A stretch of DNA of 64,000 bases from CALODP01 sp942492055 (lineage in GTDB: Bacteria; Bacteroidota; Ignavibacteria; Ignavibacteriales; Melioribacteraceae): positions 434,001 through 498,000 of the forward strand of contig CALODP010000015.1 in assembly GCA_942492055.1 (NCBI GenBank), given 5' to 3'. Positions 52,176-61,753 of the stretch are shown here, piece after piece. A program made the translations under genes and the position numbers. Under the pieces are notes generated by a model that was given only the letters and a program-made list of their open reading frames with translations, was not told where the DNA came from and made no database searches. Each line of letters begins with the position of its first letter. Within the stretch, counting starts at the first letter, position 1.

Positions 52176-54128
52176 ATGAAAAAAATCTATTTAATAACTC
52201 TCTTTTTTCTTCTGTGTGGCCTTTCTCTATTAGTGAGGCATACATCGTTGGTAACATCCGATAATGAATCCCGATTTCGGAATTATGATTCGTTTGAGAC
52301 TATTACAGGAAAAGATGTATCGCAAAAGTATGAGTTTAAGATTGATTTTCATCCTGATCAAAGAGTAATTCTTGTTGAGGAAGGGATTACTTTTTATAAT
52401 AAAACAAATTATCCTGCATTTGAGATTTATTTTTCTTTACCTGCTAATGCCTTTAAGCAGGGGAGCTTATTTAACTCAAGATATTATCTGAATAAAAAAG
52501 AGCAAACCGGATTCGACTTTGAACGAGTAGCTGTAGGGGAAAAAGAAAGTTTATTACATTATATTAATTCTGGAATCAAGGATTCTACTCTCGCTAAAAT
52601 AATCTTGGATACTCCTCTTGCGCCGAAAGACTCTGCAAAAATTACAATGAATTATTCCTTGATGATTCCTAAAACATTAACTCAGTTTGGGTATGCAGAT
52701 GATGTAGAGTTCTATTTTATTTCGGAATGGTTTCCCAAAGTTGGAATTTATGATGACGGGGAATGGATTTGTGATCCGGTATATCCTGACGCAGGACGCA
52801 TTAATGAATTCGCCTCGTTTAAAGCGGAAATTAGTATACCGAATAAATATGACCTTATTTCAAACGCCGTTATATCAAAGCAAAAAATAGATTCTGATTC
52901 CAACCGTTATTTTCTCGAGTCTCATAATGTAAATGACTTTGTTTGGATTGCCACTGATAGCTACACTGAAAATAGCAAAGTGTTGGAAAAATCTGATGGT
53001 AGCAAACTATTGGTTGATATTTATACACAAGAGTTCCAAGATCGATATATCGAAAGGTACCACAATGCGGTAAATAACTCGTTAAAGTATCTTGAAGAGA
53101 ATTTCGGAACATATCCTTATCGCAGATTAATGGTAATCGACGCTCCTCGTACCAGCAATTCAAAAGGAGTTTGTTATCCCGGGTTGATTACCTCAAGAGC
53201 TAAACTTATCGCCCCTGAAGAACTTCATGATCCTGAGTTTGAGATAGCTAAACTAGTAGCGATGCAATATTTCGGTGCCATTTTAGGGACGGATAACGTG
53301 AGAGAAAAATGGTTGTCAGATGGAATTGCATCTTATCTTGCCGCGAAAATTATGGAAGAATACTACGGTGAAAAAGCCGCTACCTTCGAGTTTGCCTCTT
53401 ACTATCCTATATACGGATTGAAAATATTATCCTATAGGGAAATCCCCATTATTTATACTATCGAGACTTTTTCAACCCCCGAGATTACTACCGATTTGAA
53501 AGAATATTACAGAAATCTCTATACCGGCTCAATTGCGGATACTACTTTTAGTTTGCCTGACAAAGAATATTCTGACATCAACAGTATTCACAAATCTTCG
53601 TTGGTATTTCATTCACTCAGCAATTATCTGGGGGATGAGCAGATGAATAATATATTGAGAAGGCTTTATGTGGAGTATTCTTTTCAACATCCATCCTCCC
53701 GTGATTTTTGGAATATTGTAAATGAAGTTGCTCCCGATTACAAATGGTTTCAAGAAAGCTTTGTAAAGGGAACCGGATATTTTGATTATAGAATCAATGA
53801 GGTGAAACAGATTGATGATTCGAAATGGAATATATTTTTGGAAAGATTAGGGGAAGGTGTTGCCGAGAATGAGATTTTTGTATTTACAGAGAAGGACACA
53901 ATTAAGACCAGTTGGAACGGGAAAGATAGATACAAAATAATTACCGTAAATACTGATGAAGAAGTTATAGGTGCAACTATAGATCCGTACAGAAAGAATT
54001 TACTCGATATTAACATCTCCAATAATTCATATGTTGTTGAGACACAATATTGGGGCTCTCTCTCATTGGCTATAAGAACTTTTTTCTGGTTTCAAAACGC
54101 CTTGGGAATATTCGGGAGTGTCGGATGA
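52176..54128 (+). CDS. M1-like protein lacking the zinc site (pseudopeptidase)
   Basis: 650 residues with an N-terminal hydrophobic segment (YLITLFFLLCGLSLLV). The domain order is that of M1 aminopeptidases: beta N-domain (about 45-265), catalytic-domain relic (about 270-420), helical C-terminal part. Where active members have HExxHxWxG this protein has KLVAMQYFG (359-367), so both zinc histidines and the catalytic Glu are gone, and the later zinc Glu is Asp (D382, WLSDGIASY). GAMEN is replaced by GVCYPG. Peptide hydrolysis is therefore unlikely; a binding or chaperone role is possible. Overlaps the next gene by 4 bases. Confidence 0.85.
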   Translation: MKKIYLITLFFLLCGLSLLVRHTSLVTSDNESRFRNYDSFETITGKDVSQKYEFKIDFHPDQRVILVEEGITFYNKTNYPAFEIYFSLPANAFKQGSLFNSRYYLNKKEQTGFDFERVAVGEKESLLHYINSGIKDSTLAKIILDTPLAPKDSAKITMNYSLMIPKTLTQFGYADDVEFYFISEWFPKVGIYDDGEWICDPVYPDAGRINEFASFKAEISIPNKYDLISNAVISKQKIDSDSNRYFLESHNVNDFVWIATDSYTENSKVLEKSDGSKLLVDIYTQEFQDRYIERYHNAVNNSLKYLEENFGTYPYRRLMVIDAPRTSNSKGVCYPGLITSRAKLIAPEELHDPEFEIAKLVAMQYFGAILGTDNVREKWLSDGIASYLAAKIMEEYYGEKAATFEFASYYPIYGLKILSYREIPIIYTIETFSTPEITTDLKEYYRNLYTGSIADTTFSLPDKEYSDINSIHKSSLVFHSLSNYLGDEQMNNILRRLYVEYSFQHPSSRDFWNIVNEVAPDYKWFQESFVKGTGYFDYRINEVKQIDDSKWNIFLERLGEGVAENEIFVFTEKDTIKTSWNGKDRYKIITVNTDEEVIGATIDPYRKNLLDINISNNSYVVETQYWGSLSLAIRTFFWFQNALGIFGSVG

Positions 54129-55036
54129 AAGTAAAAAATACATTTGTCGAAGGATTTCGTTCGGTTTTTTATAACAAGAGATATGTTGCTCTATTGTGGT
54201 GTACAAATGCGGCAATGGCATTTATTTTGGCGATACCGATTTATACCAACCTGATTGACAATTTAAAGCATTCGGTCATGAGTGATAAACTTGCTCAAGG
54301 ATGGGACTTTGTTTGGTATCTGCAATTTCGTCAGATTTATCAGAATGAGTTTCACGAACTCCCGTTGCTGATTTACGGGGTAACCGGAGTATATGTCTTA
54401 ATTCTTACATTTTATTCCGGCGGGTTTATTTCGATATTCCACTTCCCGAAAAAAAATCATGTTTCCGATTTCTTTTACGGAGGGGTGAAGTATTGGTATA
54501 GGTTCACTAAAGTTCTCTTGGTTTCTTTGGGATTTTATGCTTTGGTATTCAAATTCCATGCGTTATCCGGCGATTGGATTCATTATGGGTACAGCAATTC
54601 GGAAAATGTTTTGGCCGATTTTGTCTTGAGATCTCTGAGATATTTGGTGCTTCTATTTCTAATAGGAGTTATCGGGATAATCTCCGATTACACAAAAGTA
54701 TTGATCGCTATTGAAGATAGAGCAGATGTTTTTAAGTGTATCGTTGCGGGGATAAGATTTATAAAAAGGAACTTTAATATTGTTTTCGGTGTATTTCTCC
54801 TTGTCTCAATCATGGGGGCAGGAGGAGCAGTAGTTTATAATATCGTTGCGAAATATGTTCCTAAGGCACCATTTTATTTCTTGTTGTTGTCTTTTATTCT
54901 GCAACAGATGTTGATTATTTTCAGACTTCTTATTAGAATGTTGTTTTTTTCGACCGAAGTCTATTTGTATAAAGATTTAAGTGCCGATGTTGTTTCGGCA
55001 AAAGCTTATGAGCAAAAAACAGGAGTTAATATATAA
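54125..55036 (+). CDS. polytopic membrane protein of unknown function
   Basis: 303 residues with about six hydrophobic helices (AMAFILAIPIYTNLI, LLIYGVTGVYVLILTFYSG, YLVLLFLIGVIGIISDY, FYFLLLSFILQQMLIIFRLL). The start ATG 54125 overlaps the stop of the pseudo-M1 gene (ATGA), so the two proteins are probably made together and may interact. No family recognised. The upstream ATG at 54050 lies inside the preceding gene and is not used. Confidence 0.72.
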   Translation: MKVKNTFVEGFRSVFYNKRYVALLWCTNAAMAFILAIPIYTNLIDNLKHSVMSDKLAQGWDFVWYLQFRQIYQNEFHELPLLIYGVTGVYVLILTFYSGGFISIFHFPKKNHVSDFFYGGVKYWYRFTKVLLVSLGFYALVFKFHALSGDWIHYGYSNSENVLADFVLRSLRYLVLLFLIGVIGIISDYTKVLIAIEDRADVFKCIVAGIRFIKRNFNIVFGVFLLVSIMGAGGAVVYNIVAKYVPKAPFYFLLLSFILQQMLIIFRLLIRMLFFSTEVYLYKDLSADVVSAKAYEQKTGVNI

Positions 55037-55581
55037 TGGCAATACTTCCAATTACAATATGGGGTGATAAAGTTCTTCGCGAAAAAGCGGAGCCGATTGA
55101 AAAGGTTGATGATAAACTTATCGTTACTATTCAGGATATGTTCGAAACAATGAGAGAAGCTAACGGAATAGGACTTGCCGCAAACCAAGTTGGAATTAAC
55201 AAATCTCTTTTTGTTATTGATCTCACTCCCATGGAGGAATTCAAAGATACAAAGCCGATGGTTTTCATTAATCCGGAGATTGTTGAAGCTTCCGATAGTG
55301 AAGTTTATTACGAAGAAGGGTGCTTAAGCTTACCGAACTTAGTTGCGGAAGTGGCTCGACCGGAAGCCATTAAAATAAAATATTTGGATACTGATGAAAA
55401 TGAACAATTCATTGAGGATGATGATTGGTTGGCCAGAGTTATTCAGCACGAGTATGATCATCTTCTCGGAAAAATGATTCCCGATCGTGTTGAGCCAAAA
55501 ATTAAGAAGGCAATTCAACAGGAACTGAAGGATATCAAAAACAGAATTTTCGAAGTGAATTATCCTTTCACGAAAAAGTAG
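55036..55581 (+). CDS. def: peptide deformylase
   Basis: Removes formyl groups from nascent proteins; Fe/Zn enzyme. 181 residues. Motif 1 GIGLAANQVGI, motif 2 EGCLSLP (metal Cys) and motif 3 QHEYDHLLG (metal His, catalytic Glu) are complete. The start overlaps the membrane-protein stop. It is followed by fmt, the formylating enzyme, as in many bacteria. Confidence 0.96.
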   Translation: MAILPITIWGDKVLREKAEPIEKVDDKLIVTIQDMFETMREANGIGLAANQVGINKSLFVIDLTPMEEFKDTKPMVFINPEIVEASDSEVYYEEGCLSLPNLVAEVARPEAIKIKYLDTDENEQFIEDDDWLARVIQHEYDHLLGKMIPDRVEPKIKKAIQQELKDIKNRIFEVNYPFTKK

Positions 55582-55623
55582 TTTTCCGATTCAACAACTA
55601 TTCAGAATTAAATTGAGGAAGAG

Positions 55624-56523
55624 ATGAAGATTGTGTTTTTCGGTACACCTGATTTTGCTGTGCCAATTTTAGATAAGCTTAATAGTAGTAAGCATGATGT
55701 TGTAGCTGTTGTTACTGCCCCGGATAAACAAAGGGGGAGAGGAAGAAAAGTTACTTTCACGCCGGTAAAAGAATATGCGGTTGAAAATAATATTCCCATA
55801 CTTCAACCAGAAACGATGAAGAATGATGATTTTATTGCCGATCTGAAGGCCTTGGATGCTGATCTCTTTGTGATAGTAGCTTTTAGAATTCTGCCCGAAG
55901 AGGTATATACGATTCCGGTAAACGGTTCCTTTAATTTGCATGGTTCACTATTACCGAAATATCGAGGCGCTGCCCCTATTCAATGGACATTGATTAACGG
56001 AGATGAAAAAACAGGATTAACTACTTTTTTCCTCGAAAGAAGAGTGGATACCGGTAATATCCTATTGCAAAAGGAGATTACTATTGATCCTTCGGACAAT
56101 TTCGAGACACTACATGATAAAATGAGTCTCGAAGGAGCCAAACTTGTTTGGGAGACTGTCGAGAAGATTGATAGTGGAGAGTTTTCTCTATTTCCTCAAG
56201 ATGATTCTCTGGCTTCCCCTGCACCCAAGATTACTAAAGAAACCTGCAATATTGATTGGAATAAATCTTCCTCCGAAATACATAATTTGATTAGAGGATT
56301 ATCTCCTTATCCGGGAGCCTTTTTTATTCATAATGAAAAGCAGTATAAGGTTTACAAGTCCGAATCAATTGATGAAAATGATTTGTCTGTTGGGGAATTT
56401 GAGCAGACAAAAAAGGAAATCATTTGCGGTTGCGGAAAAGGAAAATTGAAAATATTGGAAATCCAACCGGAAGGTAGAAAGAGAATGACTTCCGAAGAGT
56501 TTCTGAGAGGATATAAATTATAA
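55624..56523 (+). CDS. fmt: methionyl-tRNA formyltransferase
   Basis: 299 residues. IVFFGTPDFAVPIL at the N-terminus, NLHGSLLPKYRGAAPIQW with catalytic Asn/His, and ERRVDTGNILLQ with the catalytic Asp region. A C-terminal tRNA-binding beta domain of about 90 residues starts near LIRGLSPYPGAFF. GAGGAAGAG precedes the ATG. Acts as the counterpart of def directly upstream. Confidence 0.95.
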   Translation: MKIVFFGTPDFAVPILDKLNSSKHDVVAVVTAPDKQRGRGRKVTFTPVKEYAVENNIPILQPETMKNDDFIADLKALDADLFVIVAFRILPEEVYTIPVNGSFNLHGSLLPKYRGAAPIQWTLINGDEKTGLTTFFLERRVDTGNILLQKEITIDPSDNFETLHDKMSLEGAKLVWETVEKIDSGEFSLFPQDDSLASPAPKITKETCNIDWNKSSSEIHNLIRGLSPYPGAFFIHNEKQYKVYKSESIDENDLSVGEFEQTKKEIICGCGKGKLKILEIQPEGRKRMTSEEFLRGYKL

Positions 56524-56556
56524 TCGCTATTTGGAATAAAACTATAAAGGACAGCT

Positions 56557-57690
56557 ATGGGATTTGATACTGACGCGATTCATGCCGGTCAAGAGCCGGA
56601 TATGGCTACAGGAGCGGTGGTTACACCGATCTACATGACTTCAACTTATCATCAGGAAGAGTTGGGGAAAAATAAAGGATATGAGTACGGAAGAGTTCAA
56701 AATTTCACCAGAGAAGCGCTGGAACAAAATATTGCTACTCTTGAAAAAGGAAAATACGGAATTGCATTCTCCTCCGGGGTTGCGGCTATTAATTCACTGA
56801 TGGGATTATTAAAAGCCGGTGATCATGTTGTTGTCTCTGATAATGTTTACGGAGGGACTTACAGATTATTTCAATCTTTAATGACTGATTACGGTATCGA
56901 GTTTTCTTGGGTCGATGTTGAAGATATGGAAAATATCAAAAACGCGATAACCCAAGAGACCAAGTTGGTATATATTGAGACTCCTACAAACCCAATGTTA
57001 AATTTAACTGACATCGCTGCTACGGCAAATGTCTGTAAAGAAAAAGATTTGCTCTGTGTAGTCGATAATACTTTTATGAGTCCCTATTTTCAAAATCCTC
57101 TGGTACTTGGGGCTGATATTGTTGTTCATAGTTCATCTAAGTTTCTAAATGGGCACAGCGATGTTATCGGGGGAATTGTTGTTACTAACAATGAAAAAGT
57201 TCATGAAAGATTGAGGTTTATCCAAAAAGCTGCAGGAGCTATACCTTCTCCTTTCGATTGTTGGCTAACGCTAAGATCAACCAAGACATTGGCTGTTAGA
57301 ATGAGACAACATAACGAAAACGCTATCCGAATAGCGGAATATTTGTCCGAGCAGGATTTTGTAGAGAAAGTTTATTATCCCGGATTAAAGTCACATCCGA
57401 GTTACGAATTGGCTTTGAAGCAGATGAGAGGTTTCGGGGCTGTTGTTTCGGTTGATTTCGGAGATGTGGAAAGAGCGAAAAACTTTCTGAAAAGGACAAA
57501 GATTTTCAGCTTGGCCGAAAGTCTTGGTGGAGTGGAAAGTTTGCTTTGTCATCCTGCCACAATGTCTCACGCTTCTTTGCCTAAAGAGGAAAGAGAAAAG
57601 TTAGGTATTACTGATAGTCTTATCAGACTCTCAGTCGGTATCGAAGATGTTGAAGATCTGATTGAGGATATCAAACAAGCTGTAAAATAG
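56557..57690 (+). CDS. trans-sulfuration PLP enzyme (cystathionine gamma-synthase/lyase type)
   Basis: 377 residues of the Cys/Met metabolism PLP family. DAIHAGQEPDMATGAVVTPIYMTSTY, YEYGRVQNFTREALE, SSGVAAI, YIETPTNP and the PLP lysine in SSSKFLNGHSDVIGG are visible. Length and motifs suit MetB or a cystathionine gamma-lyase; the sequence alone does not separate them. A second member of the family follows after a terminator. Confidence 0.88.
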   Translation: MGFDTDAIHAGQEPDMATGAVVTPIYMTSTYHQEELGKNKGYEYGRVQNFTREALEQNIATLEKGKYGIAFSSGVAAINSLMGLLKAGDHVVVSDNVYGGTYRLFQSLMTDYGIEFSWVDVEDMENIKNAITQETKLVYIETPTNPMLNLTDIAATANVCKEKDLLCVVDNTFMSPYFQNPLVLGADIVVHSSSKFLNGHSDVIGGIVVTNNEKVHERLRFIQKAAGAIPSPFDCWLTLRSTKTLAVRMRQHNENAIRIAEYLSEQDFVEKVYYPGLKSHPSYELALKQMRGFGAVVSVDFGDVERAKNFLKRTKIFSLAESLGGVESLLCHPATMSHASLPKEEREKLGITDSLIRLSVGIEDVEDLIEDIKQAVK

Positions 57691-57714
57691 AGCTATATAA
57701 TTTTGTATAAAGAT

Positions 57715-57762
57715 AAGCGGTCCATTAATCTAATTTTTAGATTTATTCGGATCGCTTTTTTT
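57715..57762 (+). terminator. long two-part terminator between the PLP enzymes
   Basis: AAGCGGTCC pairs with GGATCGCTT (one G-U). Inside lies a second stem AATCTAA/TTAGATT. A T7 run follows. The two PLP genes are therefore probably separate units. Confidence 0.8.
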
Positions 57763-57804
57763 CTTACCTTGAGTTTACCATCAAAAGCATAAGAGGGTAA
57801 GCTT

Positions 57805-59130
57805 ATGACACAAGAACCAAATCATCCGAAGAAAAGAAACAAAATCGACGATTCCCGTTATTCAATGGATACCAGAATTATTTACGGAAAAGATGTATCC
57901 GACAAATGGGATTACGCTCACCATGTTACCGCACCAATCTCATCTTCCACAACCTTTAGGCTCGATTCGGTTGAACGGGGTGCGCATGGATTTATGCAGT
58001 TCGCTCATACCGAGGAGTTCAACGGAGAAGCCCCTATTTTCATCTACGATCGCCTTGGTGAGCCAAACAAGGATATGCTAGAGGAAAACCTTGCCTATGT
58101 TGAAAAAGGGGAAATGGCGGTTACTTTCGCTAGCGGAATGGGGGCTATATCGGCAGTACTGGGAGTTCTGACCAATTCTAATGAGGAGATTATTACTCAT
58201 TCCACTTTGTACGGATGTACAATATCACTCTTTAATAATTGGTATCCCAAATACAACATCAAAGTGACTCCGGTCGACTTAACGGATGCCGAAATTATTA
58301 ATTCAACTGTCAAAGATTCCACACGAGTTATCTATTTCGAAACTCCTGCCAATCCGAATCTTGATATTATTGATATCTTCCGGATACGCGAGATTGTTGA
58401 CAAAATTAACCAACAAAGAAATGAGTTGGAAAAGATATCCGTCGTTGTGGATAATACTTTTGCTACTTCCTATTGCCAGCGTCCCTTGGAATTGGGAGCC
58501 GATTTCGTCGTGCATTCCTTAACCAAAGGAATAGGTGGGTTCGGAGCTGATATGGGGGGTGTTGTTATCGGGCCGAAGAAGTATAAAGACCTCCTTCTAC
58601 TTTACAGAAAAGATTTCGGAGCTGTGCTAAACACCAAAAGCGCGTGGGCGATATTGACTTACGGATTGCCTACTCTTGGCTTAAGGCAAAAGCATCAGAC
58701 CGAATCGGCGTTGATGATTGCAGAGTATTTGGAGAAACATCCGAAAGTTGATTTTGTTAATTATCCGGGGCTCCCTTCATTCAAATATTATGAGTTAGCG
58801 AAAAAAATGATGACTGATTTCGGAGGTGAGTTTGCTCCCGGTGCTATGATCTACTTTGCTCTTAAAGGAGAAACTCCTGCAGATTGCAAGAATAACGGTA
58901 GAATGTTTATGGATATCATCGCTGATCATGCCTATACAATGACCTTGGCAGTAAGTCTCGGACATACTAGAACTCTTATTGAGCATCCAGCTTCGATGAC
59001 CCATTCTGTTGTTCCTCCGGAAAAACTAAATGAAAGAGGTATTAATCCGGGAGGTGTGCGCTTGGCTATCGGTTTGGAAAATCCTAAGGATATTATTATG
59101 GATTTGGATAACGCTTTCAAACAAATCTGA
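57805..59130 (+). CDS. Cys/Met metabolism PLP enzyme (methionine gamma-lyase/sulfhydrylase-like)
   Basis: 441 residues, about 60 longer than its neighbour, with an N-terminal extension (MTQEPNHPKKRNKIDDSRYS). TAPISSSTTFRLDSVERG, ASGMGAISAVLGVL, YFETPANPNLDI, VVDNTFATSYCQRPLELGAD and PLP lysine in HSLTKGIGGFGADMGG. It belongs to the same fold as MetB/MetC/MetY/MegL but differs clearly from the 56557 enzyme, so a different substrate is likely. The exact reaction is undetermined. Confidence 0.85.
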   Translation: MTQEPNHPKKRNKIDDSRYSMDTRIIYGKDVSDKWDYAHHVTAPISSSTTFRLDSVERGAHGFMQFAHTEEFNGEAPIFIYDRLGEPNKDMLEENLAYVEKGEMAVTFASGMGAISAVLGVLTNSNEEIITHSTLYGCTISLFNNWYPKYNIKVTPVDLTDAEIINSTVKDSTRVIYFETPANPNLDIIDIFRIREIVDKINQQRNELEKISVVVDNTFATSYCQRPLELGADFVVHSLTKGIGGFGADMGGVVIGPKKYKDLLLLYRKDFGAVLNTKSAWAILTYGLPTLGLRQKHQTESALMIAEYLEKHPKVDFVNYPGLPSFKYYELAKKMMTDFGGEFAPGAMIYFALKGETPADCKNNGRMFMDIIADHAYTMTLAVSLGHTRTLIEHPASMTHSVVPPEKLNERGINPGGVRLAIGLENPKDIIMDLDNAFKQI

Positions 59131-59140
59131 AAATATATAC

Positions 59141-59172
59141 CCCGACAATCTTGCGAATTGTCGGGTTTTTTA
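59141..59172 (+). terminator. terminator after the second PLP enzyme
   Basis: CCCGACAAT, loop CTTGCGA, ATTGTCGGG, then TTTTTT. Confidence 0.9.
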
Positions 59173-59220
59173 TTCCTTATTTTTTATCTTTCCACATTGA
59201 ATTATTAGAGAAAGAAGAAA

Positions 59221-59964
59221 ATGGTCATTATTAAAAGCGGTTTGTTTAACAGATACGATAATGTCATATTTGGCTTCAGTACCAAAATCGGACTTCACAG
59301 AAAACTACCCTACTTTTTTAATCTCTCAATGTCAGTTGAGGATGATCCTCTGGCGGTTATGCAAAATCGTAATACCTTTTTTGAGAAATTAGGTCTGGGG
59401 GTGGAAAACACAGTGGTGCAAAAGCAAATTCATTCCGATATTGTAACATATGTGGAAAAGCCCGGGAATATTGAAGAGAGCGACGCTATGATTACCGATA
59501 AACCTAATATCGGACTTGCCATAGCAACTGCCGATTGCGCAAACATATATATATATGATGACAGAAAAAAAGTTATCGGGGCTGTTCATTCCGGTTGGAG
59601 AGGAACTGAAAAAAACATTCTGAGAAAGACAGTAAGTAAAATGGAAGAGAGGTTTAATTCCGATCCTTCAGATTTTATTGTATATATGGGACCATCTATA
59701 TCTCAGAGGAATTATGAAGTCGGTGAAGAAGTCGCGCGAAAATTCGAAGAGGAATATTTATTACTATCGAATAATCAGATCTTTCTTGATGTGCGGAAAA
59801 TAAATTATGACTGCCTTCTTAAATACGGTGTGAAAAAACAGAATATTCAATCTTCCGATCTTTGTAGCTTTTCAAACAAAAGATTACTCCATTCCTACAG
59901 AAGAGAAGGGGAGAAATCGGGAAGAGCTTTCGGAGTAATTGCGATGAGGAATTGTGAACAATAG
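59221..59964 (+). CDS. pgeF: PgeF/YfiH family peptidoglycan-editing or purine nucleoside enzyme
   Basis: 247-residue 'multicopper polyphenol oxidase' (DUF152) family protein. The conserved His/Cys/His site is visible in VVQKQIHSDIV, ATADCANIYIY and GAVHSGWRGTEKNIL. Members correct UDP-MurNAc-Ser errors in peptidoglycan synthesis or act as adenosine deaminase/purine phosphorylase. Start ATG after AGAAAGAAGAAA. Overlaps the DMT gene. Confidence 0.9.
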   Translation: MVIIKSGLFNRYDNVIFGFSTKIGLHRKLPYFFNLSMSVEDDPLAVMQNRNTFFEKLGLGVENTVVQKQIHSDIVTYVEKPGNIEESDAMITDKPNIGLAIATADCANIYIYDDRKKVIGAVHSGWRGTEKNILRKTVSKMEERFNSDPSDFIVYMGPSISQRNYEVGEEVARKFEEEYLLLSNNQIFLDVRKINYDCLLKYGVKKQNIQSSDLCSFSNKRLLHSYRREGEKSGRAFGVIAMRNCEQ

Positions 59965-60868
59965 TATCAAAATTTTTCTGGCTTATGTTTTAATTTGTCT
60001 TTTGTGGGGAACAACCTGGATTGTAATTAAAGTCGGTCTCGATTCTTTAACCCCAATGTTAGCAGTTGGGCTCAGGTTCTTAGGAGCCTCGATTTTGCTT
60101 GCCGGTATCATAAAATATAAAAGGCTTACAATACAGACCGACAGTCTTTCCATCCTTTTATACTTGCTGATGGGAATATTATCCTTTACGATTCCCTTTG
60201 CTCTTGTCTATTGGGGAGAGCAGTATGTTTCTTCCGGATTAACTTCCGTTTTGTTTGGCACGCTTCCTTTCTTTGTGATAATCTTTTCTTTTTTGATTTT
60301 CTCCGTAAGGGCGAATAGATTCCAGATCGGAGGAGTGATAGTCGGATTTCTTGGTATCTGTTTCATCTTTTGGGACAAGATTAGCCTCGATTTTTCGAAC
60401 GATCTGGTTGGAATGTTGGCAATTGTCGGAAGTGGATTACTCCAGGCTTTAGTTGCTGTTCTAATAAAGGAATTCGGAAAGCATTTGCATCCTCTTACGA
60501 TGAATTTCTATCCGGTATTGATTTCCGGTGTATCAATGACAATTTTAGGTCTCTGCTTCGAAGATATGAGTGCTGTGAAACTTGATTCCATAGCGATATT
60601 CTCTGTGTTCTATTTGGCTCTATTCGGAACCATTTTTACATTTACCACTTATTACTGGCTTATGCAAAGAATAAGCGTTGTAATACTCTCTTTATCGGCG
60701 TTTATTACTCCGATTGTAGCTTTGGTATTAGGAGCAATATTGCTCGATGAAAAGTTAACGAATAGTCATGTTGCCGGAGCAATCCTCGTGCTAATTGGGA
60801 TTTTATTTGCTAACTTTGAGGGTTTGATTAAGTACTATAAGAAACGACAAGTGAGAATGAAGGGATGA
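59954..60868 (+). CDS. EamA/DMT-family permease
   Basis: 304 residues, ten helices as two EamA repeats. LICLLWGTTWIVIKVGLDSLTPMLAVGLRF and FTTYYWLMQRISVVILSLSAFITPIVALVLG are typical. Start GTG at 59954 overlaps pgeF. Substrate unknown (metabolite export is usual in the family). Its stop overlaps folB (ATGA). Confidence 0.88.
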   Translation: MNNSIKIFLAYVLICLLWGTTWIVIKVGLDSLTPMLAVGLRFLGASILLAGIIKYKRLTIQTDSLSILLYLLMGILSFTIPFALVYWGEQYVSSGLTSVLFGTLPFFVIIFSFLIFSVRANRFQIGGVIVGFLGICFIFWDKISLDFSNDLVGMLAIVGSGLLQALVAVLIKEFGKHLHPLTMNFYPVLISGVSMTILGLCFEDMSAVKLDSIAIFSVFYLALFGTIFTFTTYYWLMQRISVVILSLSAFITPIVALVLGAILLDEKLTNSHVAGAILVLIGILFANFEGLIKYYKKRQVRMKG

Positions 60869-61239
60869 AAACTGTTAATATAATAAGAATAAAGAATGCC
60901 TCTTTTTACGCGTACCACGGAGTATTCAAAGAAGAACAACAAATCGGTGGTAAATTTGAGGCGGATGTCGATTTGTATACCGATTTTAGTAAGGCTGCCG
61001 AAAAAGACAAACTTGGAATGACTATTAACTACGATGAAGTTTACAAGCTAATTTATAAAATTGTCCACTCCAAAAATTATAAACTGATTGAAACACTCGC
61101 TACCGATATTGCCGATGGTATCGTCGAGAATTTCTCTAATGTTACCAAGCTTATTGTGCGTGTCCGTAAAAACAGCGTCCCTGTGGGGGGTGTTATCGAT
61201 TACGTAGAAGCGGAAGTAATTAAGGAAATCGATGAGTAG
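60865..61239 (+). CDS. folB: dihydroneopterin aldolase
   Basis: 124-residue tunnelling-fold enzyme cleaving dihydroneopterin. FYAYHGVFKEEQQIGGKFEADVDL at the N-terminus, TINYDEVYKLI, and VRVRKNSVPVGGVIDYVEAEV at the C-terminus are family-defining. It overlaps folK by 8 bases; the two catalyse consecutive steps of folate synthesis. Confidence 0.94.
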   Translation: MKTVNIIRIKNASFYAYHGVFKEEQQIGGKFEADVDLYTDFSKAAEKDKLGMTINYDEVYKLIYKIVHSKNYKLIETLATDIADGIVENFSNVTKLIVRVRKNSVPVGGVIDYVEAEVIKEIDE

Positions 61240-61753
61240 CATTAGTTACATAGGTATCGGCTCCAATATCGGGAATCGTTTGAAGTATATGCAAAATGGA
61301 GTAGAGAAATTATCGGCTCTCGCAGGAAATAATATTTTAGCGATTTCCTCTGTATATGAAACAAAACCATACGGGCCGGTTGAACAAGATAATTTCTTGA
61401 ACTGTGTTGTTAAACTTGAGCACGATTCCTCTCTGAGGGAAATGTTAACCGATATTTCCACAATTGAAAAGGAACTTGGACGCAACCGACTTGTTAAATG
61501 GGGGTCGCGAACGATTGATCTTGATATTCTTATCAATGATACTTTTATTTTGGATGATATTGATCTGGTAGTGCCCCATCCCGAACTAACCAAACGAGAT
61601 TTCGTGTTGGTGCCGTTGCTCGAAATAGATGCTGATATTTCTCATCCTGTTTCCGGGAAAAAACTATATGACTACTTTACTCAATTGAAAGATAAGTGTA
61701 TCTTATCGAAAACTGATTACTCACTTTCTCTATCCGGTGGTACAATTGTCTGA
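61232..61753 (+). CDS. folK: 2-amino-4-hydroxy-6-hydroxymethyldihydropteridine pyrophosphokinase
   Basis: 173 residues. YIGIGSNIGNRL, SSVYETKPYGPVEQDNFLNCV, RTIDLDILIND (metal aspartates) and VPHPELTKRDFVLVPLLEI are the HPPK signatures. Adds pyrophosphate to the pterin before dihydropteroate synthase. Overlaps folB and the following kinase. Confidence 0.95.
   Translation: MSSISYIGIGSNIGNRLKYMQNGVEKLSALAGNNILAISSVYETKPYGPVEQDNFLNCVVKLEHDSSLREMLTDISTIEKELGRNRLVKWGSRTIDLDILINDTFILDDIDLVVPHPELTKRDFVLVPLLEIDADISHPVSGKKLYDYFTQLKDKCILSKTDYSLSLSGGTIV

Noticed and set aside
56524..57804. SAM riboswitch ahead of the Met/Cys PLP enzymes
   Set aside because: Only 33 bases precede the first gene, and the gap before the second is filled by a terminator and a ribosome site.
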